A DNA stretch of 64,000 nucleotides from Larimichthys crocea (GCF_000972845.2 NC_040022.1:5548979-5612978); one strand, 5' to 3'; shown: positions 11,092 through 24,013, numbered from the stretch's first letter. Made by a program: numbers and translations. Notes: generated by a model not told the origin, from the sequence alone.

Positions 11092-14000
11092 AATATATTT
11101 CTTTAACCAATGAGTAATCCGCTGTTTATTTGATAATGAAGATAACAGTTAAGTTCAGTTGAATCTTAGATAATAATAAACTTTAAACTATACATGTAAC
11201 ATCTTTGATACAAGAAATGCAACTCCAATTGCTTTCACAGTAATAACTGAAAAGAAGTTAAAATAAAGAGCACATGATTGACCTTGTTGATGCGTTCGAT
11301 TCAAACCCACGGCTGCATAGTGTCCCCTTTCTCTCTCTGCCCCATTTCTTGTCTACTTTTAACTGTGCTATCCAGTAAAGGCATACAAAGAATAAAAAAG
11401 AGCAATCAACCTAAAGAGACTAAAAAGAGCTCTTCACTTGCATCAGAGAAAAAGCTCCTTTGTTACATTTGAATGTATTAGATATTTAAAGAACAAAACT
11501 AAAGGACGTTGCTGTATGTTACCAATGTATGAAACTTCTTTTGTAGAAGGATGATGTTGCAAACCATTTGAAACTAAGCCATGAGAAGCCACTTTTAAGG
11601 GATCTGAATGGTCCAAAATGATTGGGTTCACAGGTAAGGACCACTCCACCCTTCTCGCCTCCAACAGAAAACACTCTGGAGAGTGGAAAAGGAGTTGTGT
11701 GTCAATGCTAGGGGACTGGAAAAGAAAGAGAGCAGGAGGAGGCGGAGGGAGAGCTGTGAAATCGATAGTTCATACCGTTCTGAAATTGCAGGGTTTTTTT
11801 TTTTGTCAGAAACCGTGTGTAGAAGGTGGAATATGAAATAGCTTTGGTGGGGGCCCCTGATGTAAGCAGTGGTATTGATTTCCAGAGACGTGGTCCAATT
11901 ATTGTACGGCAGGTTTTGTCAGTGCCCTTTAAAGGACCAGAGCGACTCTGGTGGGGCAAAATTTTGGGCACCGCCTCACTCTGCCTCATCTCTTCCTTCC
12001 AGAGTGGCTGGCTGTTTCTGTCACCAAAGCCACGGAGGAAAAAGTCAAGGAAATAGAGTCTGCTGTTTCTACAGTTTCCAGACTCTCTGAGGACACAGCT
12101 GCAGGATGGGAGATTTCCCCTGTTGGCAGTTCCTGTTAAGAGATTCACTGGCATTACAACATAAAGAGAAAATAATCCTCTCTCTAGTAGTATCTGTCCG
12201 CAAGCGTGTCTGTTGGCAAGTGGCTCAGAGAGAAAGAGTCTGACTGAGTGGACTGACAGAATCACTGTCTCAGTACGAGACAGCCGGGCTTTGTACGCCT
12301 CTGTGTGTGTGTGTGTGCTGCCGTGTTTTGTTATTGAACAAGGACGGGGGTTGCATTGTCAGTATGGCTGCAGCTCGTGCTGAGGTACATTCACCCACAC
12401 CCCCTACAGTTTATTAGTTATTGTGAACAGCCACACATTAGCAGAGCAGCTGTTTTAAAGCTTTTATTGCTGGAGGTTTTTTGCATGGTAACACGGTCTG
12501 TAATTCCCATCCCGTGTTCCCGATGTGCTGTCCCTGCTGCTGACGCTGCTTTTCGCACTGCCCCAGTCTGGCTTCGTAAGGAAAAGCGACAGGATGGTAT
12601 CAGCTCCCGGAAGAATATAGGACATTTTACTCCCTTCCACTCTTGAGATTCAAAAAAAAAAAAAAAAGAAAGTTTGCTGGCAATGAAAAGAAGTCTTTCT
12701 CTCTTCCCCTTTGCTTCTTCTACAGTCACCATGTGTCCCATCTCTTCTTCCCCTCAACTCTCATTCTCGCTCTCCAAGTAACAGGAGTCTCACGCAATAT
12801 GCTGTGTTTCCCCACTTGAGTGTTAATGAGGCAGATGAATATTCATGAAGAGGAGGCTGACATCGCTGTGTGGCGATTGTGCAGAGGATGTTTGTGTGCA
12901 CAGGCACTGTGGTGGCCACATTTCTGAGGGATCTGTTATGTGGCGGGTAGACATCAGGGGACTCTGCTAATGATGCAAATGAGCGTCCCTGAATTTTGTT
13001 TTGCTTGGTGATTGTGGATGACCCCTTCCCAAGGCCTGTCCTCTCTCCCTTGTGGCTGCTGCTGGAGCTTAAGTTTAGCCTCCAGCTGCTGGTGGAGGAC
13101 ATCTAGGGAGCGCGAGACTGAGGAGCGGAGCTACCTCTTAGTCCGCTGCCTACACTCCTCCTCCTCCTCCTCCCTGTGCTTCTGGCTTGTGACAAACAGA
13201 TGCCACGGGCCACCTCTCTGGGGATCAGCTGCTTTTCTGTTATTATAGCTCTCTCCGTATTTCTTGCTACCTCTCTCTTTATCTTTTCATTTTCCATGTC
13301 TTCTGCATGTTCTTTCTTGAAACATATTGTGCTGTGATGTATAAAGCCGCCGGCGCTGCGTTTCGAAGGACATAAGAAAGGCCATTTTAGCAGCAAAAGG
13401 CTGTGTGACACATGCTCGTCATGTCTTCGCCATTTCTTCCCGTCACACACTTTTGCCATTGTCAGCTTTGTTCTGCTCTTCAGACTCTTTTCCAGCAGTC
13501 CCTATAGTAATCTCTCACGTTCTCTCTCCTCTTTTTTCACTTTGCTCGGCAGCCTCTCATTTGCATTTTCTCACTTACTCATCACCCCAGTCTTCCTCTT
13601 CTCTCCCGACTATCTTCAGCCTGCGGCTTTCGCTGTTCCCCTTTCCCCCTCTTATTTGCCATCACTCCCCTTTTCCCCTCTCAGCCTCCCTCTTTCCTCC
13701 CTTGGTCCTCTGTAAGATATCCGCCCCCTACAGTCTGCGTCTGAAGGAGCTCCTGTGGTTCTGTTAAACATCTGTAAAGTCTTTGATGTCCCACTCGCCA
13801 TTTTCGACATGAGGGGATGTGTGTTTATGTCTGCGGCACAAGGTGGAAGTGTGTGTTTGTCTGTCTGTCTCATGCTGTTTGTTCTCAGCAACCTTTAATT
13901 TGGGGAAGGTGAGTCTGTAGAGGAGGACAGATAGTCCGACTGCCTCCTTTTATGTCTACTGTTCGGTGACATAATAGAGACCTTCCCTGGCGCTCTTGGC

Positions 14001-14289
14001 CTCCCTGTGTTCATGAATCTGTCCACACCGCCACTTAATATTGTCAGTTCCAGTCTAGCAGGCGTCCATGTTGATTCTCATGAACACACACATCCTTCCT
14101 GCAGTTGGGGAAAAGGGTGGAGGCTGGTCAATTTATCTGCACTCTGACTGTAAGGCTATAGGGAGCCCTCCGTCTTCATCAGTTCACTCAGCAGATAGGC
14201 ACACCCCAGTCACCGCTACTAGACTTACCTCATGTGTCTCCATTACTCGTTAATAACAAAGCTGTGAGGTGGACTCGAATTGGCGCTTC
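11092..14289 (+). other. Intron 1 sequence with pyrimidine-rich tract
   Basis: No gene is supported here. The segment includes a 185-codon minus-strand open frame (11708-12265) that I do not accept as a gene, an A run at 12652-12667, an octamer-type ATGCAAAT at 12973-12980 in a low-repeat block, and a long pyrimidine-rich stretch at about 13140-13710. A short CTGT repeat lies near 13856-13870. Confidence 0.4.
13140..13710 (+). repeat. Pyrimidine-rich low-complexity tract
   Basis: The + strand here is dominated by C and T (for example CTCCTCCTCCTCCTCCC near 13155, and CCTTTCCCCCTC near 13638). Several chance open frames rich in Ser, Leu and Phe arise from it. Similar but shorter tracts recur in the other introns of this window. 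No gene is implied. Confidence 0.5.
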
Positions 14290-14297
14290 ATGTTATG

Positions 14298-15418
14298 TAG
14301 GGATGTAACGATACACTCAACTCACGACTCGATTCGAGTCACGATTTTTTGTTCACGATACGATTTTTTCACGATTTTTTTTTTATCAAAATGAGCTACA
14401 GACAAATTATGACCAAATAAAATTATCTTTTTATTTGTAGGAAAAAAATCTCTCTTTACAGAAACTCTCAAACAGTTTGTGTTCTTATAAAAAGTGCAAC
14501 TTACATCTTAAACAACAAAATACATGACAAATATCTCCTTTCTTTAGAAACAATCTCACAAGTAAACTGGTGTGATGTAACGTTACTTTGCTTTTCACTG
14601 TGGTGGCGGCTAATATGCTGCTGCATGTTGCTCGTGTTGCCGCTATATGTTGCAGTCTCTTGCAATATTTACATGCTGATTCGGTTTTGTCTGTCCATTT
14701 CTCACGGTTGTATTTGTGTACAGTCGTCCCTCGCTATATCGCGGTTCACTTTTCGCGGACTCGCTGTTTCGCAGATTTTTTGTGTGTAATTTTGCATGCT
14801 TTTTTTTTACAGTGTACTGTACAGTATGAACGCGCAGTGTGTTCTGCGTCCTAAATTGGCTAAGGTAGAACCGCACGTGTTCTGCGTCCTGATTAACTAA
14901 GGGAGTACTGTACAAACTGCGTGTAAAAAGGTGTATAAAAGTGTGTGGTTAGGGGTTTTACGGCCTTAAAACATGTATAATAATTGTAAAACTTACTTTG
15001 CGGATTACGTTTATTGCGGGTTATTTTTAGAACGTTTTCCCCGCGATAAACAAGGGACCACTGTATATAGGGAATCCAAAATGCTGCCACACAGGTGATT
15101 TCAAACTGCTCGGTGCATCCTCTATTTTAAAGTTATTTTCTACCGTCTCCATGTCTTCCCTCGCTCTGTGCTCCGTACCTACGTAGTGATGTGAGTCACG
15201 TGACTTGACGCCTGACGTTGAACAAATGAATCACCAACCAGTGGCTTTTTTTAAGATAACGTAGCCTTTTTCTAATTTTAAAAAAAGACGAAAGAGAACA
15301 TATCCTACTTCTCTCGCATTCGCCAAGAATCGTGATTCATTTTTTCTGTCAACTGATGCGAGTCGTCACGCATTTGTACCCATTTTTAATGGTGTCACGA
15401 TGCATCGTTACATCCCTA
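14298..15418. mobile_element. hAT-type DNA transposon, non-autonomous, 1121 bp, perfect TSD
   Basis: The termini are inverted: left TAGGGATGTAACGAT, right ATCGTTACATCCCTA. They are flanked by a perfect 8-bp direct repeat ATGTTATG (14290-14297 and 15419-15426), which is the signature of hAT insertion. Sub-terminal stretches repeat the phrase CACGAT in both orientations (TCACGATTTTTT on the left, AATCGTGATTC on the right), a common feature of this group in fish. I see no transposase coding capacity. A second transposon is nested inside at 14721-15063. The perfect TSD suggests a recent insertion. Confidence 0.92.
14721..15063. mobile_element. Tigger/pogo-like MITE nested in the hAT element, 343 bp
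   Basis: The left terminus reads CAGTCGTCCCTCGCTATATC and the right terminus, reverse-complemented, reads CAGTGGTCCCTTGTTTATCG. Both are followed inward by a CGCGG motif. The element is flanked by TA on each side (14719-14720 and 15064-15065), the target of Tc1/mariner-superfamily elements. CAGTNGTCCCT termini with internal TCGCGG are, to my knowledge, typical of Tigger-like elements. The interior carries an imperfect duplicated phrase around GTGTTCTGCGTCCT (14838 and 14877). It has no coding capacity. It must have arrived after the host hAT element formed. Confidence 0.82.
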
Positions 15419-15839
15419 ATGTTATGCCATGTTAAGAAACAGGGGTCTGCTGAAATCACACGGTGGAGCAGGTTAGAAATGTTTATCCACTCTAAAACAT
15501 GACAGCACCGTCCGACGTGGAGTGTTTCCCACAGGTTTGTTAGTGAACTGATTATAGTTTATATATTATATAGTAGTCATGTCATTATAAACTAATGAGA
15601 AGAACATTGTACCTGCAATATTAGCTGACTCTTGTGCTCTGTTTTGATTATTGTGAGACACAAATGTACAGCTAAAGAAATAAACTGCATTTATTTAAAT
15701 TTGTATTATTTTAGTGCATATTACACTGGAAAATAGACCAGCATGTATACATTAAACACTGTCATATATAATACACAGCTAATAAAGTATCTTTGCTTCT
15801 CTCTGTAGGATAATGATTTTATGTTTCCTACTTCACTGT
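15419..15839 (+). other. Intron 1 sequence, no gene seen
   Basis: Short AT-rich stretch between two transposon-derived segments. I see no exon, microsatellite or named repeat in it. Confidence 0.4.
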
Positions 15840-16105
15840 CCATGTAGTGATTTTATGTCATTGTTGATCTGGAGATGATTTTCTAAATAAAACATCATAA
15901 AATCATGAAAAATGTTTATCTTACTTTCATAAAGCATTTTTTTCCCTGACCATCAGTCCAAATCTAAAAGATATTCAATATTCACTGATACAAAACAGAG
16001 AAAACAATCAAATCTTCACGTTTGAAAGCTGGGATTGTCATTTTTGATACCCGATGACTTAATCAATGAATCAGTCATCAAAATACAGCAGTATCATCGT
16101 TTCAG
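15840..16105 (-). mobile_element. Old hAT-type repeat, minus orientation
   Basis: On the minus strand the sequence starts near GCTGAAACGATGATACTG and continues CCAGCTTTCAAACGTGAAG, ATTGAATATCTTTTAGATTT, GGACTGATGGTC, then CATTTTTCATGATTTTATGA. This order matches a very common teleost repeat that begins GTGCTGAAACGATTAGTTGA and contains CTGGTTCCAGCTTCTCAAAT, GGGTTTTGGACTG and CATTTTTCACCATTTTCTGA. I recall this as a hAT-derived MITE family. The ends are decayed and no TSD can be seen. Confidence 0.6.
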
Positions 16106-17170
16106 CTTTATTTCAAACATGAAGTCGCAGTATCTTATGAACTAAACTTGAAATCACAAGCAGTCACGCAAGTAAAATGCCTGTATTTATTATACTTATT
16201 GGACTGGGCAAGGTTATCACCTACATTAAGCTCAATAAGATAATGCTGTTTGAACCTTGGGTGCTTTTCATTGATACACCCTCCTGTTCCTGTCCTATCA
16301 TGTGATATATCAGAGCCATCCTGCAACAGATAGGAATGCTTGTCTTCCTCCTGCGTCCCTCCACCGTCCTTGGCCTATGTGCCCCCTCCCTTTCCTTGGT
16401 CCATTGCTGATCAAAGCCCCTTTGAGGGGGCTGAGCACGTCCGGGGCTGATAGCAATTTGATAATATGTGTCTTCAGAATCTGTCGCTTCTTGTGTGATT
16501 AGATGCCGTGTGACAGGCAGCGTCGGTCCCATCAGCTCACATTAAGCCCCGGCGCTGTGCTGCCACCACCACTGCCGTTTTTATCCTTTAATGTTACACC
16601 TTCCTCACCAGCCGAATCAATTATCAGTGATTATGTTAGTGTCAAAGTCTTTAGCGCTGGGCTGAGCCCCCACTGCTGCTTTCTCCTCCTCTTCGTCGCT
16701 ATGTGGCCCAGAGGCCCAGAACAAGCCACACTATGCTGATCCCAAGTCAGAGCACTGCTGCTGCAGAGGGACAGCTTTACAGACAGCTCTAAGTTTAACC
16801 TTCCTCCTCAACAGTGCTGTGACAACACAAGGAGAGTTTATTATGCCTGACAAACTCCCCCACGTTAAGTTCTCCTCAGCAATAAAGCTGCATAGCGATT
16901 AGCCCAATCATGTTCAATTGTGGATGTAGCTGTCAGAGCTGACTTGGTCGTCATGTTGTGTCCTTGGAGTTAACGTGGTTATACATTGCTTGAGAGGACC
17001 ATGTTGTATAAGTAATAAGAGATCAGAGTCTTGGCTGCATCACACTTGTGTGAGCTGCTAAAAGGAGAATTTTCTATACAAAATCTCTCCTCCACACTTT
17101 CCAATTGTATCCCGTCTGTTTCCTCAGAAGTGCTCACATGGCCTTGGATTTACAGGCGTTGCGCTGTCTC

Positions 17171-17203
<33 letters not shown>

Positions 17204-18780
17204 ATGGATTACACACAGGGCAGCCAGGCGGCTCGTTTAAAAACCCCTCTCAGCTGCAAGGTCACGGCTCTGGCTTTTCCACCTTTTGTGTGTGTCAGTG
17301 CTCCGTCACATCGCACACATAGCTGCAAATTTAGGTTAAAACACTTTATATATAACACGTGCACACACGTGTGCTAACGACTGTTTCCTTGGGGTGTCTT
17401 TTCAAGTACATGAGAAAAGAACACATACTCCATCATGATGTCCGCCTCCTCTCTGTTTATTCATATATATGCTAGTGCTAAAACAGCATGGTTGGATTCT
17501 CTTCAACCTTTCTAAGTTCCTCATTTTTCATGCATGTAGGTTATATCATATCATATGATATATCATATATCATTAGAGACTTGTGATCAAGTTGTTTTGG
17601 CCTGAATCTTGATTACAGTCTTTTAATTTTAGGTATCTATCAATACAGTGACTGATTCGATATTTATTTGTTGTTTGGATTTGATGGCTATCTGGCACAC
17701 TGAAATAATCAGTTCATGAGCTTGAATTATAGTTATCATATGAATGGGTGTCGAGAGAAACGCACTGTCGGTTTTGTTAGAACTTCTTTGGAGTTGGAGC
17801 TTTTCTCACACACGATCTTCGGTTGACTGTAGACACCGGCATGCAGAGAGCATTGTTTAACCCGACAAGTTTAACCTTGGTTTGTCATCGAGTTACTCTC
17901 GGAATTAACTAGCGACAGCAGATGTGACCCGCTCCAGGCGATGTGTGTCGTTTTACCCGACAAAAGCGACAAGTCAACGACGGCTAAAAATGAGATTCTG
18001 CTACCTAAATGTTTTGTACACAGCTCCTCTCTAGTGTGAAAGAGAGAGCAGAGATAACATATTCGCTATCTTCAGAGCTTAGCGAATCTGTGTATTTTGT
18101 CAACCTCTGTGTCAGAAGTTTTACTCACCAGTGAGTCCAAATAATCGTTCACATTTGCACACTCTAATTCTGACTGCCACATATGATCAAAGTACTCACA
18201 CCAGCAGGTGGACACAAATACAAAGGAGTACATTAAAGGGTCACAAATAATCTGATCCTTATCAAGTGATCAGGGTTTGAAAGCAGGATTTCGGTCTTCA
18301 GCACATCTGTAACATCTGTGTAATGAGTGACATCCACAATGAAACTTTTGGCTGGTTGTCTGTGCTCAGTCAAAGATAATTTGTGAGAGAAAAAAAGTAC
18401 CGGCTCTTCCCTAGAGATTTGATCTAGCCGATTGCGTCACAGTTTGGCATCAGTTTCAGAAGAATCTCACAGTCAAACACTCGTGAATATCATGTCAACA
18501 AGCCTGTTAATAATAAAAATAATAGCTCTAAATCAGCTGCAGCATGTGGAGGAAGTAGCTTGTGAAAACTAAGGTGTGCGAAGGAAGGATGTACCTGTTT
18601 TTTCGACACACTTAATCTACAGTTTAGAGCTGTAGGATGGGAAAATTAATTAGTCTAAAAATAGTGTTTCTGCCTTCCGAGTTAACAAAGTTGATTTAAG
18701 TAATTTGGTTATTATAAAGCTGAATGTCAAATCAAAATATGGGAAGGGATTCGAATAGATTCAGATTCAATTAGCAGATC
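16106..18780 (+). other. Intron 1 sequence, no gene seen
   Basis: No coding region is supported. It holds a TG microsatellite at 17171-17194, an AT-rich palindromic patch (TATCATATCATATGATATAT, about 17534-17575) and a CpG-containing stretch near 17820-17990 (CCCGACAAAAGCGAC, GTCAACGACGG) that I cannot assign to any feature. Confidence 0.4.
17171..17194. repeat. (TG)12 microsatellite
   Basis: Twelve TG units followed by TATATGTGTATG. Confidence 0.95.
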
Positions 18781-18784
18781 TGAA

Positions 18785-18990
18785 TCAAAATCTCAACCCT
18801 GAGAGTTAACCAATAAATCAATTAATCCATAGAAGTAAAATGAAATATAAATAATTTTTGATAATTAAATCATATTAGCAAGCAAAAACATTCATGTTTT
18901 TCTCAAACTGGAATTTTATTTTATTTTTTTACTGTTTGACAGATCGAGACGATCAGTAGATGAATTGAAAAATGATTATTTGAGTAACCA
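18785..18990 (+). mobile_element. Old hAT-type repeat, plus orientation
   Basis: The stretch contains ACCAATAAATCAATTAATCC, TTTTTGATAATTAAATCATA, AGCAAGCAAAAA and TTTTTCTCAAACTGG in that order. These match the sub-terminal part of the same teleost repeat family as the copy at 15840-16105 (A.TCAATTAGTCGACAGAA, TTTTGATAATTGATTAATC, AAGCAAAAATG, CTCAAATG). It is diverged and its borders are approximate. Confidence 0.5.
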
Positions 18991-21849
18991 ACAATGAAAC
19001 AGTTGATCAAAATGACCAGTGACTACCAGTTCTCCACCAAAGCCAGCTGTTTACAGGGGATGAAAGCTGCAGCGTAGCTCATGTCTTTCCATTAGCAAAG
19101 CTCACTGTGGAAATAAATCAAGACTCAGGTTTGGAGTTGCCAGTTGGGATTAGAGTTTTTAAATTCAGCTGCTGTGCTTCTTTACGTGACAAGTGAGGCT
19201 TTTAAGAGCTAATGTGTCCGCCTCCTATCTAAGATTGTTTCTTTGACTCGCTGTCCCGACCCTCCCTGCCTCTCTGTCTGCCCATCCTCTCCTTCTATAT
19301 GTTTTCCAGTGCTGAGTGGGGGTAAGGAGAGATAGTAATCTGCTGTAGCCTTGGCAGTCTCTCGCACTCTGGTCTCATTGAAGAAGATTGATGGCCCTCT
19401 TTCTGGAATGGCTGTTGTTTTGGACGGAGAGGGAAAAAGATGGAGGCAGAGAAGTGGATTTAGAATGAAAAACTGAGCGAGGGCAGGCGGAGGGAGGGCA
19501 GGCGGCGGCGGTGGTGGGGGAGGGAAAGAGAAATGGAGGCCGGGTGAATGATAGTTGTAAAAAGATGGAGAAATGGAGGAGGAAATGTCACAGTGGAGGA
19601 GCTCGAGAGCTCATTAAATTTAGTTTGTTTATTGAGTCAGAGTATGCATCCACCTGTGATTGGTTTCAGATTCACACATCTTTTTTCCTGATGCACATGT
19701 GGGTTATGGAATTGGCTGCACTTAGTTTGCATGTCAGCAGGATTATATTTAAATGTCAGCTTTTCTCTCAGACTGCAAAGGAGGCAGGAACATGTTGTGA
19801 TGGAGCGATCCTGTGCTCGTGTGTCATGTTTCTGTTGCATTATAATGGTGTAACCTTTAAGCCTTTAGGGTATCTGGTATTTACTATTAGTAGTCAGTGC
19901 TGTATCGCTAGGGGGAATTAGCAGCCCTTCATCCCCCTTCATGATGACTCTATTGCTCAGTGCCTGCGTGTGGGTGGCACTGGGTTGATTGGCTGTGATG
20001 ACAGTTATGCTCTTAATTGTGTCAGTTATTCTTCCTCTGTGGCTCTTTTGAATGTAGCGAAGCGCTTGATGTAACCCCCCTGGCGTTTTGTTCCTTTCTA
20101 CATATTGGTCTTTTTAAGTCTGTGCAGGTTTTAGGAGCAGTGAGACGGAGAGGAACAAGCCTTTCTTCTTCCCCCTTAATTCTCCTCTCTTTTGAGAGAT
20201 GAATTGAGTCTGACATTTTTTTTTTTTTTATTCTTTGGGCTACCCCCTTCTCTTCGTGTTCCTCTCTGCCCTCTGCTTAATTTGTCTTCTGTCCCTTTAG
20301 TGTGGTTCCTTTTTCTTTTCTTTTTTTTGTTCTTCTGTTTCTTGACTGTCGTTTGAGCTGCTGTTCCACTCCTTTCTTTCTCGCTCTATTTCATCAGCCT
20401 GTTGTACATTGACCTATCTTTCATCCTCCTTCTACCCCCTCTGTGCATTGTCGGCTCTTCATTTTTCTGCTTTCTATTTTCCCTGCTCTTGTATTTTTGT
20501 TTCCCACCTCCCTGTCTGGCAGCTTCATCCTCCTTTCCTTTTTTTTCCCCAGACAGACCACGCTGTCTCATGATACTCAGACATTGCTGGGGTCAACCAG
20601 TCAGGTCTTGGTGGCATGACTGGTTGGATTGTCTATTGTCATGTGTCCTTGTCTTTACTCACCACTTGAGACTGCCAGACTCATAGGAGGCCAAACGACA
20701 CAGGACAGAAAAGACAGGAAGGGCATGGAGGCCAGGTCCCATCCTGCTTATCCAAACTGTTGATGGGGTTGTTACAAGCTCCAGGTTATACCTCATTTCC
20801 TGTGGTCACAACCCAGTACCACAATATTCCTGTGTGAATATTAAATAGAAAATAGAGAATACCAAAACAGTGGTCAGTTTTAGTTCCAGAAGTAGAATAA
20901 TGAGGAAGCAAGGAGACCAAGAATATTTTTGTCTGGTCACGCTTGTCGGACTATAGGGAGCCATACACACTCATCTAATGGCTTTGTGTGCTAAACAAAG
21001 ACGATTTTCTCCAGACAGGCGACTAAGTCAAATGTATGTGTAATTGTGTATAGTAGTCCCAGATCTGTTCTGTACAATTCTGGATCAGTAGTGAAAGTTC
21101 TCATGACAAAAGTGTTGGCAAATTTCCAAATAGGCGTTATTTGATGAACTGACCACGTATTGGGCATCGAAGTGGTTACTTTCTTGCCTGAAAAAATACC
21201 AAAATAAATAATAAAGGAATAATATAATAACAGATATCTTACCAAAGAGATTTGTATTTTCCCCGCATGTTGTCCTTTTGGAAAACAGATCAAGGTTTGT
21301 AGCATTTGTCTCTGTGTATATATTGAACACAGTAGGAATTGTGTTCATATTCAGTGTTATTCATGGTCAATGTCAATGCCGATATGCTGATACTGATATC
21401 TCTGCTTATCACTTATCATTGTTGACAGGGAGATACAGTCCAGTGTGCTCCTTACTCAGGGCTGCTCTGTCCGCCAAACTCCTTTGGAATTGAGTCAATG
21501 GCAAAAGCATTTTTTCTTAAAAATGAACCATGTAATTACAGGTTAATATGTGTAGGGATGCTGAAAACCAGATTAACCAAAACTGACATTCCTAGTTGAG
21601 AGTATTGTCGTTACTGTGCTGATCGCTCTGTCTTTCATGATAGCATTATAGGAGCATTATAGCCTTTTGGCCATTTGGGGTCAGGAAAAATAAGCTGTGA
21701 GCACAACACTGACATATCAACATCTTTTAAGTTATTAGCAGCTTTAACATTAATTCAAGTTTTGCTTCTGTCCTGCTTGAGGTAATGGTCACATGTCATT
21801 TGATCCCTTGTTGATATATGATCTGATGTCTGGCAAAACATTGTGCGCT
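18991..21849 (+). other. Intron 1 sequence, no gene seen
   Basis: No exon is supported. The segment shows a purine-rich patch at 19430-19600 and a strongly pyrimidine-rich patch at about 20215-20560, including a T run at 20217-20229. The open frames here (such as 19511-19921) are chance frames through these patches. Confidence 0.4.
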
Positions 21850-21852
21850 GAC

Positions 21853-22070
21853 GGGGATGCAACAAATGGTTATTTCCATAATCTATTATACATTTTGGAT
21901 AGGTCAATTATTCCATAGTCATTAGTAACCATCACAAGTTCCCCAAGGTCTTTTGCTGACTTTGAGTCCAAAACTATAAAGATATTAAATTTACAATAAT
22001 TTTGGAATAACTTTGGAATCTTTGTTTGATAAGTAACGATTGAATGATTATGGAAATAGCTCACAATTAC
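21853..22070 (+). mobile_element. Old hAT-type MITE
   Basis: It starts GGGGATGCAACAAATGGTTA and continues TTTCCATAATCTATTATACA. It ends with a mirrored phrase, AACGATTGAATGATTATGGA. This matches the widespread fish repeat whose end reads GGGATGCAACTAACGATTAT then TTTCATTATCGATTAATCTG. The two ends are partly inverted copies (GGTTATTTCCATAATC against GATTATGGAAATAGC). The interior is short, so it is a deletion derivative. No TSD is evident. Confidence 0.6.
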
Positions 22071-24013
22071 TCTCCCTTTTGAAAATGTAGGTATTTAATC
22101 GATTATTTTAAAATGGGACCTATTGGTACGGGTAACGTCTCTTATAATGTCAGGTTTAGAGTGCACGTCTGCTTTGTTGAGACAGTGAGAACGATCGTGT
22201 ATTCATTTCAGGTGAGCTATTGATCAGAAGGTGCTGGGCCCATACGCACATCACAGAGCCAGGCTTTCTTTTTGACATTTCTTTCGGGGTTCAACGTCTG
22301 TATTTTGCATCTGATTGACATTTTCTTGGTATGTGTGTGTAAACATGTGGATCTTAAGATATTTCATTCATTCATGTAGATCATCTCCTCTCTCCCGGAG
22401 GTAAAAGCCCACTGGCAGTTTGGATACTGGTCATGAATACAAATGCACTAAGTGTATAAAGTAGCCTATTATTATGTTCAGTATGTGTGGCCCAATGTAA
22501 GTTAGTATTTTATTGTCAGAATTTATGTAACTTCTGAGGCAACTTGAGACTCTGTCGCTGTAGTTTCAAGTCATTTATCCTGTTTTAAAATGCAGCTTTG
22601 TACTTTATGAGCTGGTTATAAAGGAAAATGGACTCAGATCAGCCAGCCTTTTCTAGTTTAAATGTCTTAAATATTCTTTATGGATTGGCTTTATTATGAG
22701 CCTAAAAAGCATCGATGTGGCTATGCTTTAGACAATTTGTTACAATCCACACACCTCTCTAGAATAGTGGTCGGCTAAACACAACCAGCCGGCTCTGTGA
22801 AATCCTGTTCCTCTTTGGTTGGCAGGCATGTGGAGTATGAGTAAGCATATTTGGTCATGTTTGTTTAGGTAGAGGTGGTATTTGAAAGAGAATTAGACTT
22901 GGAGGATTTTAATGAGACTGCCAGAGCATATCACGCTGGAGTTGAGTGCCACTGTGGGTCTGTACTGTCAGATGGTTGTACTGTTATTGGGGTCTCTGTG
23001 GGTCCTTTATACATCAAATTAACATGCAGCGTATATATCTGAATTATATCCACAAAGATTTTTATCTGTATTAACAGGCCATTGTAAATATATACCCCAA
23101 GAAGTATTAAGAAAGCATTAAGCCTGCTTGCAGTCTTACTGCTATAAGCACCATCATTTAATTTGTGGAAATGAGACTGCATTCCTTCATGGCTCTGTTT
23201 ACACCTGTGGCTTAGTTTGCTGTTTGGATACAGTCCAGATACAGTTTGTATTTGGATTAGTGTTTTAATGCTGGGTGTAATTACATAAGGAATCCCTGTC
23301 CCACTTTGTTCCGTCTCGCTGTGTAAACCCCACTACAGTCTTTGTAAAACATGTCTCTTCGTAATATCTTGTCACTAAGACACACACGCGCAAGGACGCA
23401 AGTACACTCTATCTCAAAAATGTTCTAAATTCAAGTCTCCTACATAACAGATGCGCACACAAACAGTCAACTTGACAAGGAGTCTCTTGCAAGAATATGA
23501 TAAGGCACTAGCTCACACCCACGCTCGCTCTCACAACTACAGTCTTGTTGATTCTTTCCGCTGTTTGCGCTTGTAGCTTGCCAAGAAGCTCAGGCTTTGG
23601 ACGGACATGCAGTACTGACACACCTACAGACACAGAGACCTGACGGGCAGAGTCCAGCTGGCGAGTCATGGCAGCAGCAAGTGAAACAGATGTGCGAGGG
23701 ACTTTGATCTAGGTGAGTATCAAATGGGGTGAGGATCTGGGGTAGGGAAGAGGGGGTGTTGGTCTGTACCAATATTAAGAAATGGCAAGTATACCTTAGA
23801 GGAGGGGGCTGGAATAAGGAGGTATTGGAGACTCTTCCAGCTTATGATATGTTTGTTAAATTTTAGTGGAAGCATGAACACATTTGACTTAAAATAAATA
23901 ATGTCTTCAAGGCTTTAAAATGTTTCAAACCGTAGCACCAAAGCTCAAGGCCATAAACAGATGTTTATACAACGAAATAAAGTCTGAAGTAAATCTTGAA
24001 CTAACTTGTAACA
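22071..24013 (+). other. Intron 1 sequence, no gene seen
   Basis: AT-rich intronic DNA without a supported exon, microsatellite of note, or repeat I can name. Confidence 0.4.

Noticed and set aside
11708..12265. 185-codon open frame on the minus strand, the longest in the window
   Set aside because: No domain is recognised and overlapping frames on the + strand are equally open. Only one short LINE-like phrase was noted, reported as a low-interest finding.
17534..17575. AT-rich palindromic patch around TATCATATCATATGATATAT
   Set aside because: It is low-complexity; no transposon ends or TSD were found.
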